Origin: JAAXGX01 sp965203565
GTDB lineage: Bacteria; Acidobacteriota; Vicinamibacteria; Vicinamibacterales; UBA8438
Assembly: GCA_965203565.1 (NCBI GenBank)
Contig: OZ241896.1
Location: 3,100,001-3,164,000 of the forward strand
DNA: 64,000 nt
Reading direction: 5' to 3'
A program made the position numbers and the translations under genes. Below the pieces are notes generated by a model, which did not search any database, had not been told where the DNA came from, and was given only the letters and a program-made list of their open reading frames with translations. Positions 18,802 to 27,498 of this stretch are shown here, piece after piece (position 1 is the first letter of the stretch; each line of letters begins with the position of its first letter).

Positions 18802-19926
18802 ATGACGAACGCTCGCGCTCTCGATTTCTTCGCCGGCAGCGGCCTCGTCCGCCTCGGCCTGGCGCCCGAATTTCAGACGGTGTGGGCGAACGACTTCTGC
18901 CCGAGGAAGGCCGCCGTTTACGACGCCAACTGCCCGCATCACCCGATTCGCGTCCAGTCCGTCGTCGACGTTCGGGGCGCCGACCTGCCCCGGGCCGAGC
19001 TGGCGTGGGCGTCGTTCCCGTGCCAGGACCTTTCTCTCGCCGGAAACCTGAACGGCATCAGGAGAGGCACCCGATCGGGGTTGTTCTGGGAATGGCTGCG
19101 AGTGCTCGACGAGTTGAACGAACGGCGTCCGCCGCTTCTGGTCGCCGAGAACGTGGTCGGATTCCTGATCGGCAAGGACGGCGCGTACTTCGAGCAGGCC
19201 TATCGCGCGTTGCGGGATCGCGGGTACCTGGTCGGCGCCGTCATGATGGACGCCCGCCTCTTCGTGCCTCAGAGTCGCCCGCGCGCATTCGTGATCGCCG
19301 TCGATTCCAGGTTGGACGTCTCGGATCTCGCCCAGATCGGACCGGGCGCCTTCCATCCTGAGCCGGTTCTCGCCGCCGCTGCCGCCGTCCGCGACGCGGA
19401 GTGGGTCTGGTGGTCGATGCCGGAGCCGGCGCGGGCGGCCGGAACGTTCGGCGATCTGTGCGAACGGGATGCGCCGTGCGACAGCGCCGCGCAGTCGGCG
19501 GTGTGGCGGGCGATCCTGTCGGCCGGCAGTCGGCGCAAGCTCCAGGAGCAGATGCAGTCCGGCCGATGCATCGTCGGCACGGGGTACCGCCGCACGCGGC
19601 CGGACGAGTCGGGGCGGAAGCGCCAGCGCCTCGAAGTGCGTTTCGACGGCGTTGCAGGCTGCCTGAGGACGCCGGGGGGCGGCAGCAGCCGGCAGTTGGT
19701 GCTGATCGTCGAAGACGGCGAGGTGCGCACCCGGCTCATGACGGTCCGAGAGTGCGCGCGGCTGATGGGCGCTCCCGATTGGTACCAGGTTCCCGGTTCC
19801 TACAACGACGGGTACCGGGCGATGGGCGATGCGGTCGCCGTTCCGGTCGTGCGCTGGCTGACCCGTCACCTCCTGTCGCCGCTGGCCGGCCGTTGGCGAG
19901 AGTCGAACGCCGCGCGCGCCGCATGA
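18802..19926 (+). CDS. DNA cytosine-5 methyltransferase (Dcm-like, paired with Vsr)
   Basis: 374 residues. Motif I is LDFFAGSGLVRLGL (about 7-20), the catalytic PCQ is at 73-75 in ASFPCQDLSLAG, ENV at 116-118, and VPQSRPRAFVIAV is motif VIII. The target-recognition region spans about 190-290, and the C-terminal block MTVRECARLMGAPDWY and YRAMGDAVAVPVVRWL supply motifs IX and X. A very short patch repair endonuclease gene (vsr) follows within about 60 bases, as in dcm-vsr pairs, where it repairs T:G mismatches created by deamination of 5-methylcytosine. No restriction enzyme is adjacent, so this may be a solitary or formerly paired methyltransferase. Confidence 0.92.
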   Translation: MTNARALDFFAGSGLVRLGLAPEFQTVWANDFCPRKAAVYDANCPHHPIRVQSVVDVRGADLPRAELAWASFPCQDLSLAGNLNGIRRGTRSGLFWEWLRVLDELNERRPPLLVAENVVGFLIGKDGAYFEQAYRALRDRGYLVGAVMMDARLFVPQSRPRAFVIAVDSRLDVSDLAQIGPGAFHPEPVLAAAAAVRDAEWVWWSMPEPARAAGTFGDLCERDAPCDSAAQSAVWRAILSAGSRRKLQEQMQSGRCIVGTGYRRTRPDESGRKRQRLEVRFDGVAGCLRTPGGGSSRQLVLIVEDGEVRTRLMTVRECARLMGAPDWYQVPGSYNDGYRAMGDAVAVPVVRWLTRHLLSPLAGRWRESNAARAA

Positions 19927-19986
19927 CGTCGACGCGATTCTGCGGAAGCTCGCGGCGATCGGCGGAGATGAGGAGGCGGAGCAGAT

Positions 19987-20460
19987 CTGCCTGAAAGGTT
20001 CACGCCCGCGGAACGCAGCGCCGTGATGGCGCAAGTGAAATCGGCCGACACCGCGCCCGAGATCGCCGTACGGCGGCTGGTCCACCGACTGGGCTACCGG
20101 TTCCGGCTCCACCGGCGGGACCTGCCCGGAACGCCTGATCTCGTGTTGTCCAGACACCGGACGGTCATCTTCGTGCACGGCTGCTTCTGGCATCAACACC
20201 GATGTCGACGAGGCGACAGGCGGCCTCGGGCCAATCGCGCGTACTGGGAAGCGAAGCTGGATCGGAACGTCCAGCGCGACGCCAGGAACCGGCGCCGTCT
20301 GCGGCGACTGGGCTGGCGGGTGCTGACGGTGTGGGAATGCCAGATCGGAACGCAGCGGCTCCACCGCCGCATCAGGCGGTTCCTGGAGGCGTCGCAAACG
20401 GACGTGGCCCTCTGCGGGGGCATGGCTTCGTCCAAGGCCGGCGACGCGGCGCCGGCGTGA
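19987..20460 (+). CDS. vsr: Very short patch repair (Vsr) mismatch endonuclease
   Basis: 157 residues if translation begins at CTG 19987, preceded by GGAGG at 19972-19976; GTG 20023 and ATG 20026 are internal alternatives. The upstream start is favoured because it encodes PERFTPAERSAVMAQVKSADT, and the RFTPAERSxxM segment is conserved in Vsr proteins, where it forms the N-terminal helix. An in-frame TGA at 19969 excludes anything longer. Catalytic features include GTPDLVLSRHRTVIFVHGCFWHQHRC (aspartate and histidines with zinc ligands) and GWRVLTVWECQ. The enzyme nicks 5' of the T in T:G mismatches at methylated sites. It lies directly after its likely partner methyltransferase. Confidence 0.92.
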   Translation: MPERFTPAERSAVMAQVKSADTAPEIAVRRLVHRLGYRFRLHRRDLPGTPDLVLSRHRTVIFVHGCFWHQHRCRRGDRRPRANRAYWEAKLDRNVQRDARNRRRLRRLGWRVLTVWECQIGTQRLHRRIRRFLEASQTDVALCGGMASSKAGDAAPA

Positions 20461-21595
20461 ACCGGCGCACGTCGCAGCAAGATTCGGCCATGCGCAGCAA
20501 GCACTGCATCGCGACGGCGTGGAACAACGTCCGGTCGAGGATGCGGACCGCCGCCGCGCTCGGCTTGTCCGACTCCGACGCGGCGGAGGCGCCCGGCGCC
20601 CCGTACCGGAAGCTCCCGTCGTCGCCGACGTCCCGCGGCGAGGCCGGCAGGAGATGCACGGCGGCCCCGGCCGCCTTGGCGCCGTCGGTCAGCGGCTTCG
20701 CGGCCCGGACGGTCTCCTCCAGCCGCGCCTCGACCTCTTCCCCGCTCACCCGCTGCCGGCACGCCTCGTCGTGCATCTGCCGGAGGTTGGGGCGGTTGCC
20801 GAGCCGCCACGACTTCGGCAGCGCCGCGTCCGGCTCGCCCAGGCCGGCGTCCTCGTCGTCGAGGAACCACGAGACCTCGCGCCAGCGCCGCAGCCCCTTC
20901 TCCAGCTCGATGGCGTCGGGCGCGACGCTCCCCGCCATCCGGACCAGCTCCGGCGTGTACGCCTTGCGCCCGATCGGCTGCGAGTGCAGGAAGACCGCCA
21001 CCACCGCCTGCTCCGCCGACCGGCCGCCGCCGAGCGCCGGCAGCTCGTCCTGGATCTGCCGCGCCTTGTCGAGCTCCGCCTCCAGCAGCGTCGTCCAGTC
21101 GGTCCGCGCGCCCTCGGCCGCCTCCGACGTGGCGACGCCGGCCAGCTCGCGCACCGCCTCGGAGACGCCCGGCGCGCCGGGGGCGGCCAGCAGCGCCGAC
21201 GGGCCGACGAGCGGCGCGGCGTCCCACCGCTCCGCCGCGCGCAGCGCCGTGGCCAGGGTGCGCAGGATGCCGCGCGTCCGCTGGAACCCTGCGAGCTGCG
21301 TCCAGCGGCCGTAGAAGACGTCGGTCAGGTCGGGATGGAACGGGAAGCTGGCGAGGAACCGCTCCTCGGCCGCGGCGCGCGACTTGGCGACGGTCTCGTC
21401 CAGCTTCGCCAGCTCGCGCACCACCCCGATGACGTGCGGGCGGAACGCCTCGGGGTCGCGGAGACACTCCGGCTCGAAGAAGCGCCGGCGCAGCATCTCC
21501 TGCACGTCTCCCTTCCCGACCGGCTGCACCCCCTCTTCGCGCTGCCGGCGGAAGACGTCGAACAGGCGTTCGCAAGCCGCTCCAAGGGCAAGACA
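20461..21595 (-). pseudogene. Remnant of a DUF499 defence-associated ATPase gene
   Basis: An open stretch of about 380 codons reads ERLFDVFRQREEGVQPV, DVQEMLRRRFFEPE and FPFHPDLTDVFYGRW followed by FQRTRGILRTLATAL, the hallmarks of the middle of DUF499 proteins (large AAA-type ATPases of about 1,000 residues found beside DUF1156 methylases and helicases in defence loci). The N-terminal P-loop part is absent: the frame ends at a stop just upstream of 21595 and no ATPase motifs follow. The C-terminus runs out near 20461, antisense to vsr. It is therefore a fragment with both ends lost. An intact GTG-started short protein (21529-20372) is formally possible but unlikely to be active. Confidence 0.72.
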
Positions 21596-21636
21596 TCCGG
21601 GGCGTGGACAACCATGTCAATCAGTGTGCACCCGCG

Positions 21637-22140
21637 TCACGCCAGGCGCATCGCCATCGGGATGAAGACGATGCCGCTTACGGCCCGCTCGGGGCCGGTC
21701 TGCCGGAAACCCATCCGCTCGTAGGCCGGCACGCCGTGCCGGGACGAGTTGATCGTCACCCGCTCGAGGCCGGGCCGCAGCCGGCGCGCCTCGGCCAGGG
21801 CGCGGCCGAGCAGCAGGCGGGCGATCCCCCGCCGGTGGAACTCCTTCCCCACGAACAGCAGCGCCACGTGGTTGCGGTCGCGCATCTCGATCATCCCCGC
21901 AAGGACGCCGTCCGCCTCGGCGACCATCACGAAATGGCCGCGTCCGACCCGCTCGCGGAACGCCTCCGCGGCGGCGTAGCGCAGGAACTCCGCAACCCCT
22001 TCCTCGGTGTACTGGGGCGCGATGAACTCGTCGAACGACGCGCGCACCAGAGCCGAGATCGGCCCGGCGTCGTCCGGCTTCATCATCCGGCAGGCGGCGG
22101 CTTCGGACACGGCGGGGGGTCTACTCCTGGGCGACATCAT
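21637..22140 (-). CDS. GNAT-family N-acetyltransferase
   Basis: 167 residues from ATG 22140, which overlaps the stop of the upstream gene; an internal GTG or the MMKPDD methionine are alternatives. The GNAT fold is seen in CRMMKPDDAGPISALVRASF (beta-1/alpha-1), MVAEADGVLAGMIEMR, and the acetyl-CoA loop VGKEFHRRGIARLLLGRALAEAR (R-x-x-G-I-A). The C-terminal VPAYERMGFRQTG is the usual final strand. The acceptor is unknown. It is coupled with a hypothetical gene upstream and lies just beyond the DUF499 remnant. Confidence 0.85.
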   Translation of the reverse strand: MMSPRSRPPAVSEAAACRMMKPDDAGPISALVRASFDEFIAPQYTEEGVAEFLRYAAAEAFRERVGRGHFVMVAEADGVLAGMIEMRDRNHVALLFVGKEFHRRGIARLLLGRALAEARRLRPGLERVTINSSRHGVPAYERMGFRQTGPERAVSGIVFIPMAMRLA

Positions 22141-22600
22141 GGTGCTCCCACAGATATTCGGGAAAACAGGCGTGGAGGCGCAGGAAGATCTCGTGCACCA
22201 GGTTGACCGCCTTCGTGACGCCGTAGGCGTGGTGGCCGGGCCTGGCCACCACGTGGATCAGCATCGCTCCCCGCCGGCCGGAGCAGCCCGGCCGCGCGCG
22301 CCGGGAATCGATGCGCCGGTGCGCCGGCAGCCGCCGGGACGAGCGCCCTTCGACGAAACGCGCGAGGTCGGCGTACAGGGCCGACCGCACCGGAACGTGC
22401 GGCAGCGCGTTGGTGAACGTCAGCGTCCCCGAGGCCGGTTCGTACGTCAGGGCGAACGGTTCGCGCGCCAGCCAGAGGAAGCGGAAGTAGTGGCGGCCGG
22501 CCCGGGCGGGCCGCTCCGTGTATCCCCGGAACACGCCGCGGTCCGCGTACGCCTGCAGGCGCCTGCGCACCGCCGCCAGATCGCTGCCGGCCGACGCCAT
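22121..22600 (-). CDS. Conserved hypothetical protein
   Basis: 159 residues, family not recognised. It begins SDLAAVRRRLQAYADRGVFRGY, then FRFLWLAREPFALTYEPASGTLTF and VPVRSALYADLARFVEG, and ends HACFPEYLWEHHDVAQE. No signal peptide, membrane segment or clear catalytic motif is visible; the composition suggests a small globular cytoplasmic protein. Its stop overlaps the start of the acetyltransferase gene by 20 bases, and it follows the TPP-enzyme gene by 10 bases, so the three are probably one operon. Confidence 0.6.
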   Translation of the reverse strand: MASAGSDLAAVRRRLQAYADRGVFRGYTERPARAGRHYFRFLWLAREPFALTYEPASGTLTFTNALPHVPVRSALYADLARFVEGRSSRRLPAHRRIDSRRARPGCSGRRGAMLIHVVARPGHHAYGVTKAVNLVHEIFLRLHACFPEYLWEHHDVAQE

Positions 22601-22610
22601 GCGCGCGCCG

Positions 22611-24569
22611 TCAGTGGTTGTACGACATGACGCCCGGCTCGACCTTGCCGAGAAATCCCGGCGGATACCGGTCGCGCAGCCAGAACTCCTTCTTCCCCTG
22701 CACGTTGACGACCGAGGGGCGGCTGTCGCGGACCGCCACCTCGTACGCCCGCTCCAGCGCCGGCCGGAAGTCCTGCGGCTGCGTGACGTACTCGCCGTGG
22801 GCGCCGAGCGCCTCGCCCACCTTGTCGTACCGCACGTTCTCCTGGAACAGGTGGATCGGCAGGCCGACCGGGTTGTTCCGCTGGCCGGTCCAGGTGCCCC
22901 ACGCGTTGTTGTTGTAGACGATGACGACGACCGGCAGCCGGTACTTGGCGAGCGTCTCCATCTCCATCCCCGAGTACCCCATGCCGCCGTCGCCCGTGAT
23001 CGCCACCACCGGATGCCCCCGGAAACCGGCCTGCGCGCCGGCTCCCTGCCGGACGGCCACCGCCGCGCCGAGCGCGTAGCCGACGTCCGGGCCGATGGCG
23101 CCGTACTGGTACGCGCCGTTGATCACCTGCCCGGGCCGGAATCCGCGCAGGTAGCGCCGCGTGTAGCGGGCGACGCCGTAGCCGCCCTGGACCACCGTGG
23201 TGCGGTCCTTCGGCAGGTCGCCGCGGTAGAGGAAGTCGGCGACCTCCTGGCCGACGACCGCCGGGTGAACCGCATCGGCGTACCCCAGCCCGGTCTGGTA
23301 AAACTGCTCGTTCTCCGCCTCGAACGCCTGCCGCGCGGCGGCCACTTCCGCCACCCACGCGCCGCGCCGCCGGCTCGGCACGGCGTCGGCCAGCGCTTCG
23401 AGCGCCGCCCGTTCGTCGGCGACCATCCCGACCTCGGTCGGCAGGTTGCGCCCGATGTCCTCCGCCGCCGGGTCGATGCGGATGTACCGGGCGTCGGGGC
23501 CGAAGGCGAACTCGCCGACGGTCGGCATGCAGTACTGGCCGACCAGCAGCACGACGTCCGCGCTCGCGAGCGCGTCCGGGGCCGCGTCCGCCGACAGCTC
23601 GTGGTCGGCGGGAAACTGCCCCTTCGTCGCGCCAGACTCGACTACCGGGATCTGCGCCTTCTCGGCCAGCCGCCGGAGCGCGTCCCACGCCTTGTGATAG
23701 AAGACGCCGTTGCTCGACACGATGATCGGCCGCGCCGCGCCACGCAGCAGACCGGCGGCGGCGTCGACCGCCTTCGGATCGGGGTACGGCTTCGACTCGG
23801 TCCGGTACCGGGTCTTGTCGTAGAAGTACTCCAGCTCGCTGGCGTCGGCGAACCGCGCGCCGGCCACCTCACCCGGAAAGTCGAGGTGCACCGGCTTCGG
23901 CACCCCGGTCTTGAGCTGCCGGAACGCGTAGCCGGCGTACTCCCAGGTGCGCTCCGGAGTGATGAGCCGCTTGCCGTACTTGCGCAACCCTTCGGTGGTC
24001 GGCTGCTGGTAGCAGTCCTGGATGCCGCGCTCGGTGTCGTCCGACAGGAGGGTGGTGTTGCTCGCCAGCACCAGAATCGGGGAGCGCGCGGCGTTGGCGG
24101 CGGCGATGCCGCAGATCATGTCGGTGAAGCCGGGGCCCTCGGTGCCCGACGTGGCGGCGATCTCGCCGGTGGCGCGGCAGAACGCGTCGGCCGCATGGCA
24201 GAGCGACCCTTCGTGGCGGCCCGAGTAGGTCGGGATGCCGGCCTCCGCCATCGCGTGGACCACCAGGTAGTTCCCCGGACAGCAGAACAGCGCCGAGACC
24301 CCTTCCTCCTTGCACGCGCGGGCGAACACCTGCGCGCCGATCATCGGGAAGTCGACCGGCGGCCGGGGCGTCTGCTCCGCCTCGGCGAACTCCTTCGGAA
24401 TGGTGATCGGCCTGTCGTCGGCCTCGGCGGCGAGGGCGGCGGCGGCGCCGGTCCCGAGCGCCGCCGCCGTGGCGCCCGCCCCGCCGAGCACGGCCTGACG
24501 CATGAAGTCGCGCCGCGATCCGTCCGCCGCCCCGCGGGTCTGCCGCGTGCTCCGCCTGCTGGTCTTCAT
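22611..24569 (-). CDS. Tat-exported thiamine-diphosphate-dependent enzyme (ALS/oxalyl-CoA decarboxylase-like)
   Basis: 652 residues. A twin-arginine signal (SRRDFMRQAVLGGAG, followed by a hydrophobic Ala/Gly-rich stretch) occupies about residues 18-48. The rest has the three-domain TPP-enzyme plan: N-terminal PYR domain with the catalytic glutamate in YSGRHEGSLCHAADAF, a central cofactor-type domain, and a C-terminal PP domain with GDGGMGYSGMEME near residue 526 and the NNN end of the TPP motif near 553. The family includes acetolactate synthase, benzoylformate and oxalyl-CoA decarboxylases. Export of a TPP enzyme folded with its cofactor is unusual and would need Tat. Substrate unknown. Confidence 0.83.
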   Translation of the reverse strand: MKTSRRSTRQTRGAADGSRRDFMRQAVLGGAGATAAALGTGAAAALAAEADDRPITIPKEFAEAEQTPRPPVDFPMIGAQVFARACKEEGVSALFCCPGNYLVVHAMAEAGIPTYSGRHEGSLCHAADAFCRATGEIAATSGTEGPGFTDMICGIAAANAARSPILVLASNTTLLSDDTERGIQDCYQQPTTEGLRKYGKRLITPERTWEYAGYAFRQLKTGVPKPVHLDFPGEVAGARFADASELEYFYDKTRYRTESKPYPDPKAVDAAAGLLRGAARPIIVSSNGVFYHKAWDALRRLAEKAQIPVVESGATKGQFPADHELSADAAPDALASADVVLLVGQYCMPTVGEFAFGPDARYIRIDPAAEDIGRNLPTEVGMVADERAALEALADAVPSRRRGAWVAEVAAARQAFEAENEQFYQTGLGYADAVHPAVVGQEVADFLYRGDLPKDRTTVVQGGYGVARYTRRYLRGFRPGQVINGAYQYGAIGPDVGYALGAAVAVRQGAGAQAGFRGHPVVAITGDGGMGYSGMEMETLAKYRLPVVVIVYNNNAWGTWTGQRNNPVGLPIHLFQENVRYDKVGEALGAHGEYVTQPQDFRPALERAYEVAVRDSRPSVVNVQGKKEFWLRDRYPPGFLGKVEPGVMSYNH

Positions 24570-24735
24570 GAGAACCTCCCCCGCATCTGTCCGCCGGCCG
24601 CGCGACGGTCGATCGCATGCTGATTCAATCGAGCAAGACTCCTGCCGAATGAAGGTCCATCAGAACCGTCCAGTCTCCTTCACTTTACCGCCGCGAATGC
24701 CGCGGATCAACCGCCGTGGTATCGTTCCGTCGCGC

Positions 24736-26043
24736 ATGCCGCGTTCTCCCCGCTCGGAATCGGACAGGCTGTTCGCGCGGGCCAGAGCCGTGCTTCCCGG
24801 CGGCGTCGACAGCCCGGTGCGCGCGTTCGGCGCCGTCGGCGGCGCGCCGCCGTTCATCCGGCGGGCCCGCGGGGCCACGATCGAGGACGTCGACGGCCGC
24901 CGCTACGTCGACTTCGTGATGTCGTGGGGCCCGTTGATCCACGGGCACGCCCCCCGCGAGCTGACCCGCGCGCTGGCGCGGACGGCGCGCGCCGGCACGA
25001 GCTTCGGCGCGCCGACGCCGGCCGAAGTCGATCTCGGACGGCTCGTCCGCCGGCTCGTCCCGTCGGTCGAGAAGGTCCGCTTCGTCAACTCGGGAACCGA
25101 GGCGGCGATGAGCGCGCTCCGCGTCGCGCGGGCGGCCACCGGACGGGACCGGATCGTCAAGTTCGCCGGCTGCTATCACGGGCACGCCGACCCGTTCCTG
25201 GTGCAGGCCGGCTCCGGCGCCACGACGCTCGGCGTCCCGACCAGCCCCGGCGTCCCGCGCGCGGCGGCGGCCGACACGCTGATCGCGCGCTACAACGACG
25301 CCGCATCGGTCGAGCGGCTGCTCCGGAAGCACCGGCGGGCGACAGCCGCCGTCGTCGTCGAACCTGTCGCCGGCAACATGGGGGTCGTCCCGCCGGCGCC
25401 CGGCTTCCTGGAGGAGCTGCGCGCGCTCTGCGACCGGGACGGGATAGTGCTGGTCTTCGACGAGGTGATCTCCGGGTTCCGGGCCGGCAAGGGGGGCGCC
25501 CAGGCGCTGTACGGCGTCCGGCCCGACCTGACCTGCCTGGGGAAGATCATCGGCGGCGGGTTGCCGGTCGGCGCCTACGGCGGGCGGCGCGACCTGATGG
25601 ACCAGGTGGCGCCGGCCGGCCCCGTCTACCAGGCCGGCACGCTGTCCGGCAATCCGCTGGCGATGACCGCCGGCGCGTGGGCGCTCGAACGGCTCACGGC
25701 CGTCCTCTACCGGCGGCTCGCGGCGCTCGGCGAGCGTCTGGCGGCCGGCCTGCGGGAGGCCGCGCAGGCGGCCGGGGTCCCGCTGCGGGTCAACCGCGTC
25801 GGATCGATGCTGACCCCGTTCTTCATCGACCGGCCGGTCACCGACTACGCCTCGGCGACCGCCGCCGACACGAAGGCGTACGCGGCGTTCTTCCGGGGGA
25901 TGCTGGCGCGCGGCGTCTACCCCCCGCCGTCGCAGTTCGAGGCGTGGTTCCTGTCGGCGGCGCATGCCGAGCGCGACGTCGATCGCGCGGTCCGGGCCGC
26001 CCGCGGGGCGCTGTCGGACCTGAATGCTATGATGCGGCCGTAG
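24736..26043 (+). CDS. hemL: Glutamate-1-semialdehyde 2,1-aminomutase
   Basis: 435 residues, the usual length. It converts glutamate-1-semialdehyde to 5-aminolevulinate in tetrapyrrole synthesis, using PLP. Family blocks are PGGVDSPVRAFGAVGGAPPF, SWGPLIHGHAPREL, VRFVNSGTEAAMSALRVARA, CYHGHADPFLVQAGSG, FDEVISGFR, and the PLP lysine K270 in CLGKIIGGGLPVGAYGG; YQAGTLSGNPLAM follows. The start MPRSPRSESD fits the family; an in-frame upstream ATG exists but adds non-conserved sequence. The 166 bases between this gene and the divergent TPP-enzyme gene hold the promoters; nothing else is evident there. Confidence 0.96.
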   Translation: MPRSPRSESDRLFARARAVLPGGVDSPVRAFGAVGGAPPFIRRARGATIEDVDGRRYVDFVMSWGPLIHGHAPRELTRALARTARAGTSFGAPTPAEVDLGRLVRRLVPSVEKVRFVNSGTEAAMSALRVARAATGRDRIVKFAGCYHGHADPFLVQAGSGATTLGVPTSPGVPRAAAADTLIARYNDAASVERLLRKHRRATAAVVVEPVAGNMGVVPPAPGFLEELRALCDRDGIVLVFDEVISGFRAGKGGAQALYGVRPDLTCLGKIIGGGLPVGAYGGRRDLMDQVAPAGPVYQAGTLSGNPLAMTAGAWALERLTAVLYRRLAALGERLAAGLREAAQAAGVPLRVNRVGSMLTPFFIDRPVTDYASATAADTKAYAAFFRGMLARGVYPPPSQFEAWFLSAAHAERDVDRAVRAARGALSDLNAMMRP

Positions 26044-26080
26044 CGCCGCCCGCGCGCGGCCCGCAGAGCCGGCAGTCAGC

Positions 26081-27331
26081 GTGTCCCCGCCCATCTCCCG
26101 CACCCGCAGGCGCCGCACGGCCCAGGTCCGCGTCGGCGACGTCCGGATCGGCGGCGGCGCGCCGGTCGCCGTCCAGTCGATGACGATGACCGACACCGCC
26201 GACGCCGAAGCGACGGCGGCGCAGTGCCTCGACCTCGCCGCCGCCGGGTCCGAGCTGGTGCGCGTGACGGTCAACCAGCCGGACGCCGCGCGCGCCGTCC
26301 CGGAGATCAGGCGGCGGATGCTCGACGCCGGCTGCGCGGCGCCGCTCATCGGCGACTTCCATTACAACGGCCACCGCCTGCTGACCGAGTTCCCGGCCTG
26401 CGCCGCCGCCCTCGACAAGTACCGGATCAACCCCGGCAACGTCGGCGCCGGGCGGCGCCGGGACGAGCGGTTCTCGACCATCTGCCGCGTGGCGCGCGAC
26501 CAGGGCAAGCCGGTGCGGATAGGCGTCAACGGCGGCTCGCTGAACCAGGATCTCGTCGTGGCGAAGATGCAGGAGAACACCGACCGGGACCTCGGGAGGA
26601 CGTCGGAGGAGATCGTCAACGAGTGCATGGTGATCTCCGCGATCGAGTCGACCGCGCTCGCCCTGGACGCCGGACTGGGCGAGGACCGGATCGTCATCTC
26701 CTGCAAGGTCTCGCGCCCCGCCGACCTGATCACGGTCTACCGGACGCTGGCCGAGCAGACCGCCCAGCCGCTGCACCTCGGCCTGACCGAGGCCGGCATG
26801 GGGATCAAGGGGATGGTCTGGTCGGCGTCGGCGATGGGGATCCTGCTGCACGAGGGGATCGGCGACACCATCCGGGTCTCGCTGACGCCCCGGCCCGGCG
26901 GCGACCGGCGGGACGAGGTGGTCGCGGCGTGCGAGCTGCTGCAGGCGCTGGGCCTCCGCTCGTTCGCCCCGAGCGTCACCGCCTGCCCGGGGTGCGGCCG
27001 GACGACGAGCACGACGTTCCAGGAGCTGACCGAGCGGATCCAGGAGTACGTCCGGAGCCGGATGCCGGAGTGGAAGACGACCTACGCCGGCGTCGAGGAG
27101 ATGAAGGTGGCCGTCATGGGATGCGTGGTGAACGGTCCCGGCGAATCGAAGGCGGCCGACATCGGCATCAGCCTGCCGGGGACCGGGGAGTCGCCGAGCT
27201 GCCCGGTTTACATCGACGGACGCCACGCGCATACGCTCCGCGGCTCGTACGAGGAGCTCGCCGAGGCGTTCCGCCGGCTCGTGGACGAGTACGTCGAGAC
27301 GACCTATGCGCGCCGGTCCACGCCGGCGTAG
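26081..27331 (+). CDS. ispG: 4-hydroxy-3-methylbut-2-en-1-yl diphosphate synthase
   Basis: 416 residues, GTG start. It is the [4Fe-4S] enzyme that reduces MEcPP to HMBPP in the MEP isoprenoid pathway. Visible are AVQSMTMTDTADAEAT, GDFHYNGHRLL, KYRINPGNVG, IRIGVNGGSL-type sequence (here VRIGVNGGSLNQDL), and the cluster ligands CPGCGRT (two Cys) and GCVVNGPGE (third Cys). It lies 37 bases after hemL. Before insertion of the MITE-like element, the HAD phosphatase GTG would have been about 5 bases after the ispG stop, so the two formed a tight operon. Confidence 0.96.
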   Translation: MSPPISRTRRRRTAQVRVGDVRIGGGAPVAVQSMTMTDTADAEATAAQCLDLAAAGSELVRVTVNQPDAARAVPEIRRRMLDAGCAAPLIGDFHYNGHRLLTEFPACAAALDKYRINPGNVGAGRRRDERFSTICRVARDQGKPVRIGVNGGSLNQDLVVAKMQENTDRDLGRTSEEIVNECMVISAIESTALALDAGLGEDRIVISCKVSRPADLITVYRTLAEQTAQPLHLGLTEAGMGIKGMVWSASAMGILLHEGIGDTIRVSLTPRPGGDRRDEVVAACELLQALGLRSFAPSVTACPGCGRTTSTTFQELTERIQEYVRSRMPEWKTTYAGVEEMKVAVMGCVVNGPGESKAADIGISLPGTGESPSCPVYIDGRHAHTLRGSYEELAEAFRRLVDEYVETTYARRSTPA

Positions 27332-27338
27332 CGCCTGT

Positions 27339-27496
27339 CAGCCCGTGGTGAAAGTCCCCGCTGCATTCGAGCGGCGATGCATCCCGCCTGACGGCGTTGT
27401 TCGTCGGTTGCGTATGCCCAATATGCGCCCTCCTCACGCCTTGTCAGCCGGGCGCCTCACCGCTCTCGGCGCCCCGCGGGGTTCCACCACGGGCTG
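27339..27496 (-). repeat. MITE-like element, copy 3 (full), perfect 4-bp target duplication
   Basis: 158 bp in inverse orientation to copy 1. The flanks are CTGT (27335-27338) and CTGT (27497-27500), a perfect 4-bp duplication. It splits ispG from the downstream phosphatase gene, whose GTG start at 27499 uses two bases of the right duplication. The element therefore removed any native ribosome-binding site. Confidence 0.96.
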
Positions 27497-27498
27497 CT

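Noticed and set aside
20372..21529. An intact gene for a 385-residue protein starting at GTG 21529
   Set aside because: The sequence corresponds to the middle of much longer DUF499 proteins, similarity continues upstream of the GTG, and the last codons are antisense to vsr, so a gene remnant is the better explanation.
27397..27496. A conserved open frame inside the repeats (contains FVGCVCPICALLTPC) that could be a small cysteine-rich peptide
   Set aside because: It is open in most copies, but so are frames on the opposite strand. Differences between copies change amino acids freely (P/A, S/V, G/S) while preserving hairpin pairing, which fits structure rather than protein coding.
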